From an uncultured Flavobacteriales bacterium (GTDB lineage Bacteria > Bacteroidota > Bacteroidia > Flavobacteriales > Crocinitomicaceae): DNA of 64,000 bases. Under the pieces are notes generated by a model. It was not told the DNA's origin. It saw only the letters and a program-made list of their open reading frames with translations, and did not search any database. Of this stretch, positions 33,642 through 42,654 are shown piece after piece. The stretch's first letter is position 1. Every line of letters starts with the position of its first letter. Location of the stretch: contig CAMLRS010000002.1 of the NCBI GenBank assembly GCA_946482515.1, forward strand, positions 124,001 to 188,000, read 5' to 3'. A program made the translations under genes and the position numbers.

Positions 33642-34160
33642 TTATTTCATGGAGGAAAGTGCGTCCAGGCGCAGCAGTTCCGAGATTACGTCATTGGTGA
33701 TGCTTGGCCCGGCTGCAACGATTGTCGTAGCTTCTTCTAAGACATATTGATAGCCCTTTTTGGTGGCTACCGCCTTCGATGCTTCCTGAATTAGTCTATA
33801 GGTTTCATCATTCATTGCAATCGTCATGTTCTGAATCATGACGTTTAATTCCTGCTCACGCTTCTGAAAATCCTGCTGCATCTTTTGCAGTTTACTTTCA
33901 TCGTATTGATTCACCTGTGGTGACTGGTTGTCCTTTGCGGCCATATAGTCGCTGTATGCCTTCTGCAATGCTTTATCCATGTCCAGTAATTCGGCTTCGC
34001 CGCGCTTGGTGACTTCCTGAATTTCGGCAAGCGCCCTTTTGCGGGAGGGCAAAGTGTCCATAAGCGCTTTTGTGTTGACGTGTGCCGTTTTCTGCCCGTA
34101 GGCGATCCCGGTCAGTTGACAGGCGATAAGAAAGGCGAATATTATTGTTAGTTGTTTCAT
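33642..34160 (-). CDS. OmpH/Skp-family periplasmic chaperone
   Basis: This 172-residue protein has a signal peptide (1-22, ending GIAYGQ). It has the OmpH/Skp layout: a short strand (AHVNTKALMDTLP), two long antiparallel coiled-coil helices (about 40-140), and a closing strand YQYVLEEATTIV. Skp trimers hold unfolded outer-membrane proteins in the periplasm. It stands just downstream of the giant fibre gene in the same direction, so it may help export that protein. Family call is firm. Confidence 0.82.
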   Translation of the reverse strand: MKQLTIIFAFLIACQLTGIAYGQKTAHVNTKALMDTLPSRKRALAEIQEVTKRGEAELLDMDKALQKAYSDYMAAKDNQSPQVNQYDESKLQKMQQDFQKREQELNVMIQNMTIAMNDETYRLIQEASKAVATKKGYQYVLEEATTIVAAGPSITNDVISELLRLDALSSMK

Positions 34161-34247
34161 GGTCTAATTATTAGGGTTTTGGTGACGATACGGTCCCGAG
34201 AGCGCTACACACCTCGGAACCGTATCTTTTACACCACTTATGAAAAA

Positions 34248-37200
34248 TTACTGTTTCATCATTTTTTTAGTTGCTACAACTTGCCCGTCAGCTACGAGCG
34301 AGTACGTATAAACACCCGTGCTCAGATCGGAACCGAAAACGGTGATACTTCCCGCTCCACGCTCTACAACGTCAACGGATTGCATGAGCTTACCGTTACC
34401 GTCATAGAAATGAATTTGCGCTTTCTGCACAGTTTCAGGGATAGAGAAGTTAATAACTGTCTGCTCCGCAAACGGGTTCGGCACGTTCTGATCGAGGACA
34501 ATTGCGCTGCGGTCCGTCAGCGTTACGTTCAGATTCTTGCGTACTTCCTCCTGTGCTGCCGGCGTGTTTGCCTGAATGGCGCTTTGGCTTAAGTGACACA
34601 GGTACGGCAGGATTCCCGACAAACAGTTTTCCAGTTGTGACAGACGGTCGTTCAGGTCGTCAATTTGTCCTTGCTGAGCGTTGATAATGGAGTCTTTTGT
34701 TACAACTTCGTCGTTCAGTTCCTGAATTGCTTCGGCGAGGATCGGAACTACTTTTTCGTATTCAACGTGCAACAGATTGTCGTCTGCGGTGTACGTCAGG
34801 CGTGAATCTATTTGCTGAATCTCCTGTGCGATAAATCCGACGTGGTTATTGCTGTCGAGCGTCAATTCAGGGTGTACGTTGTGGAGCCAGTCGTAAGAGA
34901 CACCACGCATATCGAGCACCTTGTCGAGTGACCCGGTAAGGTCTTGTACGTTCGTTTTAATTGACTCGTCCGAAAGTGTAGCCCTTTCAACCTTCTCGTT
35001 CAGCTCGTTGATCGCTGCCGTGTTCCAAGGAATGATAGACGTATAGTCCAGCGATTTAAAGCTGATTGCAGGTTCGATTTCTGTTCCGGTACTGTCATAC
35101 TCTGCCGGTAATACGCTGTAATGAACAACGTCCGGAAGAACTGTTTCGATTTCCTGGGCTACAAACCCGTATTGCTGATTAGAGCTAAAGTTCATTCGCG
35201 GGTAGCTAGCAACGTCCATGAAATACGTTCTTGGCTTCAAATTGCCAACCACGCTAAGGGCGTTCGTCATGTCTCCGACATTTGTCTTAAAGATCGAATC
35301 CGACGTTTGTACAACAGTAGCAGTCGTTTGAATTTTGCCGGCTGCGAAAATTGCCCTGTTCGGGCTGGTATTTGCGTTGCCCGTCACACCTGCCAAAACG
35401 CCATAATTCATTCCCGTTGTACACGTAACTCTAGCTTCTACGCCGTAATTAATCAGTGTTCCGGTACCCTCAGTGCGAGCATAAACAGCCGCCGCTTGGG
35501 TGCTACTTCCTGAACTGAAAGCATGTGCCGAAACACCACGGTTAACGTTTGCCCCATTTCCCTGTGCTGAGAAATGTCCCCCAATGTTGTTTTTTGCCAG
35601 ACTTGCAGTTCCCAATACACCATAATTCGCATTTCCTTGCGAAACGGTAGCTGATCCAGAGAAGGCGATATTCGTATTGCTTGTTGCACTTGTACCGTTA
35701 ACTACTGCAGTAACTCCCCTTGTGAACGTATTAGCAGCGTTTACAGAAACAGTGATACCGTTATTCGTGTTGTTAGTGCCTGTTACGTGTACCTGTTCAC
35801 CGAAGGCAACTGCGCCGCCTGTTTGATCAATTCTAAGGTTAAGCGCTGTAGGGTTGGCTACCGCTGTACCACCATCGAATGTAACGTCCAGTTTTGCTAC
35901 CGGTGTACTTGTACCAATTCCGATTCGGTTTGAGGCATTGTTAGGGCTTGTTGGATCGGTAAATAGAATATTTCGGTCGTTCAAAGGCACTTCACGGTTA
36001 CTCAGAAGCGCTGCTGGCGCGCCCGCTTGGTTCAAATTCTGACCGAAAGCAATTTTAGTAGCGTCAATTGTGGAAAGTGACGTGCCGTTGTGCCCGCCGG
36101 ACGCTCCCGGCCCGGCTGGCCCTTGTGGTCCTGCTGGACCCGCTGGCCCCACTGGCCCCACCGGACCCGCTGGCCCGGCAACACCTTGCACACCCTGACA
36201 GTCTAAGTAATTCCAAAATCCGTCGCCATTAATATCTTCCGCCGGGTCAGCTGTTCCGCTGGCGTTTACGTCCCAGCACGCCAATCCTGTCGCAAAAGGC
36301 ACGTAGATAGCGTTTCCAAGCGAATCTACTGATAATACTCCTCGTCCGGGATTTGTAATAGAAGGGGATGCAGCGGTAAGGTTTGTAAAACGCAATCCCG
36401 AGCTACCGCCGGGAGCATTAGTCGGCCCCCATGAGTTGACCTCTAGCGTTGCTGTCGGGTTCGCACTTGCGCCCGTTGGGCCGTAGAGGTTGGCAGTCGG
36501 ATCGCCGCCAACTCCGGTAAAAATACCTTCTGTTGTAGTGGGTGTTAGGCGCATTCCCTCCAATCCGTTTGTACCTGTTGCCGGTGCGGTTCCGCCGCCG
36601 GAAGCCGCAGTAGTAGACGTGAAGATCATTCGGAAATTATCCGGCCCGTTGCCCGGTGGCAAACCTGATGTTTGGTTGTCGCCCCAGTTCAGTACAGCGT
36701 CTTGTCTGTCGCCCACCGGGCCAGCCTCTTGTTTAAGTCCGATATAAACGTGATCGGAACCGTTCGTCGTGAACATTCCTAGGTCCATCCACGGCCGCCA
36801 GCCGTCCGTGCTCGCTTGAAGCGCCACAGCTCCGGTATTATAACCCAGGTGCAAAAGGCTCAAAGGTTGCGTGATCGGGTTTGCACCATCCGCGCTGATC
36901 GCTATTCGTGTTCTGTTGGCCGGAGTGGTCAGGCCTCCGAAGTTGCCGTTGGTGTTGTTCAATGCACCGACGGAAGTAATACGAATGCGTTCGCCCTGAT
37001 CCGTCCCGCCCGGCGTGTTGTCGAAATCGGTTTGTACGACAAACGACGAGTTTTCCTGCCAACGCAGATAAGCGTTCAGATAGTTAGCGCCCCCTGTCGA
37101 AAATATATCGTTGTCAATACCGAAACGCAAACCGTCTTGCGCCGTCTCACCTTGTCCGGTAATGTCGGTTGCCGCTCCGTTCGGTCTTCTGTATGTGAGC

Positions 37201-38024
37201 TGCATAAAGCCAAAGCCTTCGTTTCCGGAACCGGTTCGCATTTGATAGCTCATGTGCATCAATGATTGCGGAGTGGTATATACCGGCGTTCCCGCTGTCG
37301 TTACGCCAAAGGTGTTACCAAGCCCGAATTGCCCCATCCCCGCGAAACGCGCAATGTGCAGACCGTCGAAGTCTGCTATATCGGCGAGATCGGCGTTATA
37401 AGTCGTCGTTTGTCCACCGGACGTAAACCGGAAAACCATATCGTCAGGGCCGACACCTGGGCCGCCCGGGTTATCCGACCATGCGATCGTTGTTTCCGTC
37501 ACGTCTGTACCAGTACCGACTTGCCGAAGCCCGATATAAGTCAGGTCGCTGTTATCGGTGAACGTGATCCCGGTGCGCATCCACGGACGGAAACCGAACT
37601 CCTGAACACCGACGTTTCCTGTCTGCCCGTTGAGGTGCAAGAGGGAAAAAGCACCTTTCGCAGTTGAAAATGGCGTAGCGCCAACCATACCGCCACCTCC
37701 TAACAAGAAATAGCCAGTCGAGTTGATGTTATTGACGCCTACTCCGAAAATGTACCCGTTAACAGTGTAGTTGCTAACGAGGTTCATGGTACCGTTTAGC
37801 TTGGTTCTTGTGATGCCATCAGTTACGGTATAGATTGGGCTGTTCCACAAGGTTCCAAAAAGGTTGTTGGTTTGCTGGCTATTGCCCGCACGCGACCAAA
37901 ACTGATTGCTATTGGAACCGCTGGCCGCTGCTCCCGCTGGATCATTATTTGTCGGGTTCTGCTGAGCAAATACAGGTGTGCACAGGGCAATAAACCCGAA
38001 TAATGGTAATATTCGTCGTTTCAT
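34248..38024 (-). CDS. Giant T9SS-exported fibre with collagen-like and tandem S74-type domains
   Basis: This 1258-residue surface protein has a signal peptide (1-20) and a long beta-rich region with repeated blocks (WRPWM, HVYIGLKQ or TYIGLRQ). A collagen-like run of Gly-Pro-Ala/Val triplets (about 614-640) follows. Two Peptidase_S74-type chaperone modules come next: SDSIFKTNV ... QYGFVAQEIE (about 905-985) and SDESIKTNV ... HVGFIAQEIQ (about 1010-1095). A type IX sorting domain closes the chain (about 1175-1258: VPNPFAEQTVINF, GVYTYSLVADGQ). S74 domains trimerise phage tail spikes, but the sorting tail shows host-style export. It is therefore an adhesin of the cell. Confidence 0.85.
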   Translation of the reverse strand: MKRRILPLFGFIALCTPVFAQQNPTNNDPAGAAASGSNSNQFWSRAGNSQQTNNLFGTLWNSPIYTVTDGITRTKLNGTMNLVSNYTVNGYIFGVGVNNINSTGYFLLGGGGMVGATPFSTAKGAFSLLHLNGQTGNVGVQEFGFRPWMRTGITFTDNSDLTYIGLRQVGTGTDVTETTIAWSDNPGGPGVGPDDMVFRFTSGGQTTTYNADLADIADFDGLHIARFAGMGQFGLGNTFGVTTAGTPVYTTPQSLMHMSYQMRTGSGNEGFGFMQLTYRRPNGAATDITGQGETAQDGLRFGIDNDIFSTGGANYLNAYLRWQENSSFVVQTDFDNTPGGTDQGERIRITSVGALNNTNGNFGGLTTPANRTRIAISADGANPITQPLSLLHLGYNTGAVALQASTDGWRPWMDLGMFTTNGSDHVYIGLKQEAGPVGDRQDAVLNWGDNQTSGLPPGNGPDNFRMIFTSTTAASGGGTAPATGTNGLEGMRLTPTTTEGIFTGVGGDPTANLYGPTGASANPTATLEVNSWGPTNAPGGSSGLRFTNLTAASPSITNPGRGVLSVDSLGNAIYVPFATGLACWDVNASGTADPAEDINGDGFWNYLDCQGVQGVAGPAGPVGPVGPAGPAGPQGPAGPGASGGHNGTSLSTIDATKIAFGQNLNQAGAPAALLSNREVPLNDRNILFTDPTSPNNASNRIGIGTSTPVAKLDVTFDGGTAVANPTALNLRIDQTGGAVAFGEQVHVTGTNNTNNGITVSVNAANTFTRGVTAVVNGTSATSNTNIAFSGSATVSQGNANYGVLGTASLAKNNIGGHFSAQGNGANVNRGVSAHAFSSGSSTQAAAVYARTEGTGTLINYGVEARVTCTTGMNYGVLAGVTGNANTSPNRAIFAAGKIQTTATVVQTSDSIFKTNVGDMTNALSVVGNLKPRTYFMDVASYPRMNFSSNQQYGFVAQEIETVLPDVVHYSVLPAEYDSTGTEIEPAISFKSLDYTSIIPWNTAAINELNEKVERATLSDESIKTNVQDLTGSLDKVLDMRGVSYDWLHNVHPELTLDSNNHVGFIAQEIQQIDSRLTYTADDNLLHVEYEKVVPILAEAIQELNDEVVTKDSIINAQQGQIDDLNDRLSQLENCLSGILPYLCHLSQSAIQANTPAAQEEVRKNLNVTLTDRSAIVLDQNVPNPFAEQTVINFSIPETVQKAQIHFYDGNGKLMQSVDVVERGAGSITVFGSDLSTGVYTYSLVADGQVVATKKMMKQ

Positions 38025-38048
38025 TGTAATTGATATTCGTTTGGTAAA

Positions 38049-39035
38049 TCACCTTATCAATTCAATAAAACCCGCTATGTTCGTGTTGCTTATCCGATAG
38101 AAATATACGCCTTCGGAAACGTCGTCTCCGTTCTGCGCTTTTCCATCCCAACTAAAACCATTTAATTCCGATTCATAGACGACATTCCCCCAACGATTCA
38201 TAATCGTAAGGGTATTTTCTCCGCTAACGGCTAATAACGTAAGCTCCCACAAGTCGTTAATCCCATCGCCGTCAGGAGTAAAAACGTTAGGAACGTTATT
38301 TACCGCTTCAACTAGGTTTACATTATCAACGTAGAAGTAAGAAGTATATGCGTTTGCCGGTGCGCCATTATTGCGCCGTAAAGTATCGGTTGTAACATTG
38401 TCTCTAAAGTTTCCAATCGTAATGTATTCTTCATTTCCAGCAGCTACGAATAAGCTCTCCAAGCGAACCCAATTCGACACATCGCTGAAATAATTTGCAT
38501 TATAAAAAACACATTGCGGAGTGACGGACAGCGAAGCTGAATTAGGAGTCGAAAGCGGATCAGCTGAAAAATAAATGCCTAGTTCCGTAATCATGAGATC
38601 CGAATAATCAGCTAGTGAAATTTGCAAAGACAGCTTGTAAATTTTTCCCGTTTCCAAAGGTGCGATTAATTTACCCTGAACGTATTCCCACCACATAGGG
38701 CCAGTATACCCGTCCGTCCCGCTCCCTGTCTGGAATATCGTCGCGAACCCTAGATAAGCGTTACCGTCGAAAGGTTCCTGTATGCCTATAGCATTCGATG
38801 GAGTTTGATTAGAAGGATTAACCGAACATGAATTAAAATAATCGCTGGTTCCGAACGTCGGAGCCTTCCAATCATTACACCGTTCAATTTCGTATGGCGT
38901 TTGACTTGGATCGGAAATATCACCTGGGCAAATCGAATAAACTTCGAAACTTCCATTGGACACGAGGTTTTGAGCGTGTAGACTTGTTACAAGCGTAGTG
39001 AATAAAATGGTTATATAAAAAGCAGGTTTTATCAA
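38049..39035 (-). CDS. Secreted protein with gliding-motility-type (CHU_C) C-terminal domain
   Basis: This 328-residue protein has a signal peptide (1-21) and a beta-sandwich (about 22-235) resembling carbohydrate-binding jelly rolls (LVSNGSFEVYSICPG). It ends in the CHU_C/T9SS type B sorting domain (about 245-328): NVFTPDGDGINDLWEL, MNRWGNVVYES, SEGVYFYRI. It is exported by the type IX system and attached to the surface. It is encoded 24 bases upstream of the fibre gene and may be co-transcribed. Confidence 0.87.
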   Translation of the reverse strand: MIKPAFYITILFTTLVTSLHAQNLVSNGSFEVYSICPGDISDPSQTPYEIERCNDWKAPTFGTSDYFNSCSVNPSNQTPSNAIGIQEPFDGNAYLGFATIFQTGSGTDGYTGPMWWEYVQGKLIAPLETGKIYKLSLQISLADYSDLMITELGIYFSADPLSTPNSASLSVTPQCVFYNANYFSDVSNWVRLESLFVAAGNEEYITIGNFRDNVTTDTLRRNNGAPANAYTSYFYVDNVNLVEAVNNVPNVFTPDGDGINDLWELTLLAVSGENTLTIMNRWGNVVYESELNGFSWDGKAQNGDDVSEGVYFYRISNTNIAGFIELIR

Positions 39036-39201
39036 ACTGGTAAAGTCTATAAGTGTAGTTGTTTTGACCCGAAGTTACAACGGATCAGGAAACCGCCCAC
39101 GTCCCGTAGACGAATTACCTCTAAAAAGGTTGGATTTTATGTCATAGGCATTGCTGTATAAGTTATAGTGATCATCGTATATTTTTTGTGGATCAGAATA
39201 A

Positions 39202-39248
39202 CCGGGGGTCTGTTAACGTGTAAACTATTAAACTGAAAAGACCCCCGG
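39202..39248. repeat. Inverted repeat ccgggggtct / agacccccgg
   Basis: Two perfect 10-base arms flank a 27-base AT-rich loop. It lies about 165 bases upstream of the CHU_C-domain gene. A regulatory hairpin, terminator or integration relic is possible. Confidence 0.65.
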
Positions 39249-39395
39249 CACCTAACCACTATTCATTTAACCACACATGACTTGAAGTATGGTCGATGCA
39301 ACATTAAGTTTTGAGAAGATTTTACTGAAATTTTAAGTGTGTATTTTTAGCGTAGATTGATAACCAGCGACTACGCATTTTCTACGCATACGCGT

Positions 39396-39437
39396 TACAG
39401 GTGGACTACAGGTGGACTACAGGTGGACTACAGGTGG
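39396..39437. repeat. 11-bp tandem direct repeat (3.8 copies)
   Basis: The unit tacaggtggac is repeated without spacer at 39396, 39407 and 39418, with a partial copy to 39437. The period is about one helical turn, so a regulator would see all copies on the same face. The array ends 20 bases before the LuxR-type gene stop codon. Confidence 0.8.
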
Positions 39438-39457
39438 AAATAAAAGACAATCTCTTT

Positions 39458-40348
39458 TTAAAAAGCGCCGAACTTTTCAATGAACCCCTTTCTATTTCTT
39501 ACAGGAATTCCAAGTTTATCGAAGGCATCTGACGCGTGTTTTCTAATTGTGCCTTCAGCTAAGAATAACTTGCTGGCAATTTCTTTATAGGAATATCCGT
39601 CTAAAATTAATTGAAGAACTTCCAATTGCCGGTCAGTTAAATTGTATTTTGATAGGTCGTCACGTTTATCTAAAAATTTATCCTGTCTTTTGAATTCTGT
39701 CGAAATTCGGTATAAAAAAGCCGACATGGTTAAAAGAAAAGTGACGTTAATAAAAAGAATGTTCATGACAAAAATCTCGCCCAGAGAAGCAACAAACGGC
39801 AAAGCAGCAGTAAGAAGTATCGATACAAAACCGGAATATAACAGAAGTAGTTCGCCCTTCTCCAGTGAATCTTTTTGAACCTTGATTTGTCTTTGTAATC
39901 CCACAACTAAAACAAGGGTCAATATAAGAGGTATCGGAGTGATTAGTATTTCTAAGTGCTCTATGAAGCCGATAAAGAATTGAGCCACTAAAACACCACT
40001 AAAAAAGCAACCGAACAGAAAAAGCAAGATAGCTTTAGGGTGTATAAACTTCGTTTCTTCATTACCAACTCTGTTCATTAAATAGTTGAGAAAAAACGCG
40101 ACTATGACACTACAGCTACCATTAATAATCACTAGCGATATGCCTTTATTGAGTAATATTGAATCCGGCAGATAAATGGTAAGAAAATTGAAAGTGGCGT
40201 ACAAAGCGACCAAAAGTGCAAAATGAAGTTTCAACCTATCCTTTCGGAATTTGGGCAACATCAAGTACATAAAAACCAGCCCGTTCAAAATAATTACTTC
40301 AATCGAAGTAATCAAAAACAGAACATCTTCAAGGGTAATTCCTGACAT
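39458..40348 (-). CDS. Membrane-bound LuxR-type transcription regulator
   Basis: This 296-residue protein has seven hydrophobic helices in its first 215 residues. After a short linker comes a LuxR/NarL helix-turn-helix (about 232-292): LTDRQLEVLQLILDGYSYKEIASKL, with FLAEGTIRKHASDAFDKLG as the recognition part. It would link a membrane signal to DNA binding. The seven-helix part is like 7TM sensors but not a named family. It lies divergent from a LytTR regulator, with one small gene between them. Confidence 0.8.
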   Translation of the reverse strand: MSGITLEDVLFLITSIEVIILNGLVFMYLMLPKFRKDRLKLHFALLVALYATFNFLTIYLPDSILLNKGISLVIINGSCSVIVAFFLNYLMNRVGNEETKFIHPKAILLFLFGCFFSGVLVAQFFIGFIEHLEILITPIPLILTLVLVVGLQRQIKVQKDSLEKGELLLLYSGFVSILLTAALPFVASLGEIFVMNILFINVTFLLTMSAFLYRISTEFKRQDKFLDKRDDLSKYNLTDRQLEVLQLILDGYSYKEIASKLFLAEGTIRKHASDAFDKLGIPVRNRKGFIEKFGAF

Positions 40349-40469
40349 TCGGAATAGTGTATGTAATTCGGCGATAAAGTAATGATTAATAAATGAGATG
40401 AAATACCGTATTTACCGCAGAAAAATTAGCAAAACCTCTAATTTCAAGCAATTTATTGTTAAAATAAAA

Positions 40470-40497
40470 AACGCCGCGTTGGATATAACACGGCGTT
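40470..40497 (-). terminator. Terminator of the 118-residue gene
   Basis: aacgccg / cggcgtt arms with a loop of about 14 bases; on the minus strand the hairpin is followed by ttttttatttt. It ends transcription of the small gene and isolates the LuxR-type gene. Confidence 0.8.
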
Positions 40498-40514
40498 CGT
40501 TAGAGAAAGATAAT

Positions 40515-40871
40515 TTACCTGTATCTAATTGCAATTGCCAATTCATTTGTTACAGTACCGCCGGTGTCGTCAGCAACAAATTTTGTTCGACTTTCTGCTT
40601 CAACAAATTTTGAATATTGTGGAGACGGCGGCGAAGGATAATCAAAAGCGATACTTCCTTTTAGTCGGATGGTTTGAGCTATGAGGTTCGCCAGTTCCTG
40701 CTTTGAAGATAAGAAGGCTTTCTGAGCACTAGTTATTGTGAAATGGACGTTCATCCATCCGACAAAATCGGCTTCGATTCCTTTTGCCTCAGCTAAGCGG
40801 GCTGAATCAGAAAGAGCGTAAATTGCGGCGACCTGATCGGCGACGCCTTGGCTGGTAAGAGAATAAGTCAT
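40515..40871 (-). CDS. Hypothetical protein between two regulators
   Basis: This 118-residue soluble protein is helical in its first 70 residues (VADQVAAIYALSDSARLAEAKG, HFTITSAQKAFLSSK). It then has a Pro-rich turn and a strand-rich end. No signal peptide or known family. It has its own terminator and lies between genes for a LuxR-type and a LytTR-type regulator. Confidence 0.65.
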   Translation of the reverse strand: MTYSLTSQGVADQVAAIYALSDSARLAEAKGIEADFVGWMNVHFTITSAQKAFLSSKQELANLIAQTIRLKGSIAFDYPSPPSPQYSKFVEAESRTKFVADDTGGTVTNELAIAIRYR

Positions 40872-40955
40872 TTAAATCATAATTTAGAATGAATAATAGT
40901 AGGCTAAATATAGTAATCAATTCTTCCTATTTTCGTACTGTAAACTAATTAAACT

Positions 40956-41816
40956 GTGGCTTTGACAACGGTTCGGTATCGTAATATTCCCTTTCGCATC
41001 ATAATTGCAATTTTGGCCTCATATTACGTTTTGGTTCACGGAAGAGGGCTGGATTGGATTTCCAGAGTAATGAAGTTGCCAATGTTCTATGTCGCCTGGG
41101 CGATAAGTTTCATTATCACGTTTGGGCTTCTCTATTTAATTCATTTCTTTACCGTGCAGCTAGATAAAAAGCTAGATTGGCGGGAGCAACCCGGTAAGAG
41201 AATCGCACAGCAAGCATTAAAAGGAATTGGCATTCCACTCGTCCTCGAACCCGCAATGCTTTACGTATATTCCTTAGTAGTTGGTGAACACTTTAGCCTC
41301 AGCGAATTCATTGAGACGGACGCAATAATGGTCATTCTTTTTTTCGCCGTTTATAACGCGTACTACGCAGTTCATTATTTAATATTAACTGCATCAAAAA
41401 AACATTTAGAAGCTGTTGAAAACGAATCTGACAATCCACCAAATAATGTACAAAACCTCAAAGTGTATTACGGCCCAAACATAGTTTATTTGAATGTCAC
41501 TGAAGACATACTTTATTTTAACCGCTCGGGAAGTTCTTTGTTAAAGGTAGTAACCAAGGATAAAGAGTTTACAATGGGAAAACGAGCTGTAACTGAAATG
41601 GAAGAAACCTACGGCAAGTTAGGGTTTTGTCAAATCAATCGCCAAACCGTGATCAATATGAGAATAGTAGAAGGGTTTACTTCAGCAACCACTAGAAATA
41701 ACCTGAAAATAAATTTTCACGATCCTAGTATTATGCCCGATCCGAATTCCGTCAAGCTCCTAGTCAAAAAGGAATTCTCTGAAAAATTCATCGAAATTTT
41801 GAGCACACGTTCATGA
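40956..41816 (+). CDS. Membrane-bound LytTR transcription regulator
   Basis: This 286-residue protein has four transmembrane helices in the first 150 residues. A LytTR DNA-binding domain follows (about 165-280): DILYFNRSGSSLLKVVTKDKE, LGFCQINRQTVINMRIV. LytTR domains bind pairs of direct repeats and bend DNA. Having the sensor and output in one chain is common in Bacteroidota. The conserved reading of the residue code cannot give the signal. Start at TTG or ATG: ATG at 40956. Confidence 0.82.
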   Translation: MALTTVRYRNIPFRIIIAILASYYVLVHGRGLDWISRVMKLPMFYVAWAISFIITFGLLYLIHFFTVQLDKKLDWREQPGKRIAQQALKGIGIPLVLEPAMLYVYSLVVGEHFSLSEFIETDAIMVILFFAVYNAYYAVHYLILTASKKHLEAVENESDNPPNNVQNLKVYYGPNIVYLNVTEDILYFNRSGSSLLKVVTKDKEFTMGKRAVTEMEETYGKLGFCQINRQTVINMRIVEGFTSATTRNNLKINFHDPSIMPDPNSVKLLVKKEFSEKFIEILSTRS

Positions 41817-41926
41817 CCGAATATGCGCGTTCATCGCCCAATTAACCAGCAATTGCTTATAAAATCCGCTAGTAATGTTCGTTTTCTATGACCTCAATTT
41901 ACATTTGTCGGTAAGCTCGTTTTATA

Positions 41927-42115
41927 ATGCAATTGAGAAGTTCAAGAATATTGTTTTTAGGAGTAATTCTGTTTTTTGCCGGGGTATCTTCCGCGCTGGT
42001 TTTTCTTCCACGCGATAAAGCGACAAATTCCACTATTGCTAACCAACAATTGAAGAAAACAAAAAAGCAGTTGGCAAATACCAAGCAATACGATCTTCGG
42101 CGCAACCAAGATTAA
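41927..42115 (+). CDS. Small single-span membrane protein
   Basis: This 62-residue protein has one transmembrane helix (ILFLGVILFFAGVSSALVFL) and a Lys/Gln-rich tail. It follows the LytTR gene by 110 bases in the same direction. Unknown family; a credible small gene, but a chance frame cannot be excluded. Confidence 0.5.
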   Translation: MQLRSSRILFLGVILFFAGVSSALVFLPRDKATNSTIANQQLKKTKKQLANTKQYDLRRNQD

Positions 42116-42654
42116 ACGATCAATTGGTTGCTATTTTCTTGTATCAATTTGCAATTCGTCCTAGATCGGAATAAAACTCTCATCATTCATTACCATTGAA
42201 TAATCAGGGTATTTGTATTGTATTCTAATGGATTTCCTTGATTTATTTTGACCTTTAAAAACCGTTGAGAGTTCAATAACAACCTAAAATGTGACCCGAA
42301 TCCCAAATAAATCGGGGGAAGCCAGTATTGAAGCGGGTTTTGGCTTATGTTCTTTGCTCCTTTGTGGTGAAAAAGTGTGCAGACTCAGCGGTAAAAGATT
42401 ATATACGCCCCATCGGTGTTTTCTGTCCTTTCTTACCGTCGCATTTTCGCGTCGATTGCTTACTTGTGCCACAGGATTCTGTGACCAGCGAAATGCTGAA
42501 TGTCATTAAAAGAAGCCAGACCAACCTGCGCATGATTTCCTGATTTTATACAAGTTACAACAATAAAACGAGAAATCGTTACGCATTGATTTACGGCAAT
42601 TTTCCCTTGGAGTAAATGATCTTTTCCATTAACTTAAATAAGAAACGAGTTAAA
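42116..42654. other. Gene-free region at the presumed right junction
   Basis: This 539-base stretch carries no convincing gene. Frames across 42291-42543 run through the ctttgctcctttgtggtgaa repeat in different phases, show no conserved sequence, and look like repeat-derived DNA. It is the likeliest place for the right end of the element. Confidence 0.55.
42351..42371 (+). repeat. Right copy of the ctttgctcctttgtgg repeat (possible attR)
   Basis: Bases 42351-42367 match 5047-5063 over 17 bases, and 42352-42371 match the inverted copy at 4875-4894 over 20 bases. It could be the right attachment site or a host dispersed repeat. Confidence 0.4.

Larger units (their letters stand above)
39036..39457. 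other. Repeat-bearing gene-free region
   Basis: This 422-base stretch between the CHU_C gene and the LuxR-type gene holds no gene. It contains a 10-bp inverted repeat (39202-39211 / 39239-39248) and a tandem array at 39396-39437. It must carry the promoter for the CHU_C-fibre pair. Confidence 0.6.
5047..42367. mobile_element. Integrated tailless membrane-phage-like element with accessory region
   Basis: The element starts with a tyrosine recombinase and an excisionase-like gene. It carries a left-facing virion/lysis operon (7.0-17.8 kb), a lysogeny regulator, polymerase genes, and a right-facing operon ending in a packaging-type ATPase (to 29.9 kb). Surface-protein and regulator genes follow to about 42 kb. 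No terminase, portal, tail, relaxase or type IV secretion genes were found, which argues against a tailed prophage or conjugative element. The left limit is well placed by the integrase. The right limit is uncertain: 42.4 kb if the 17-base repeat is the attachment site, otherwise perhaps near 31.5 kb. Confidence 0.6.

Noticed and set aside
5264..42115. Conjugative transposon or integrative conjugative element
   Set aside because: No relaxase, coupling protein partner, VirB4-type ATPase or Tra genes; the one FtsK/HerA-type ATPase stands without them.
42291..42543. Overlapping small plus-strand frames of 71-72 residues
   Set aside because: They run through the dispersed ctttgctcctttgtgg repeat in different frames, have no domain, and overlap each other.
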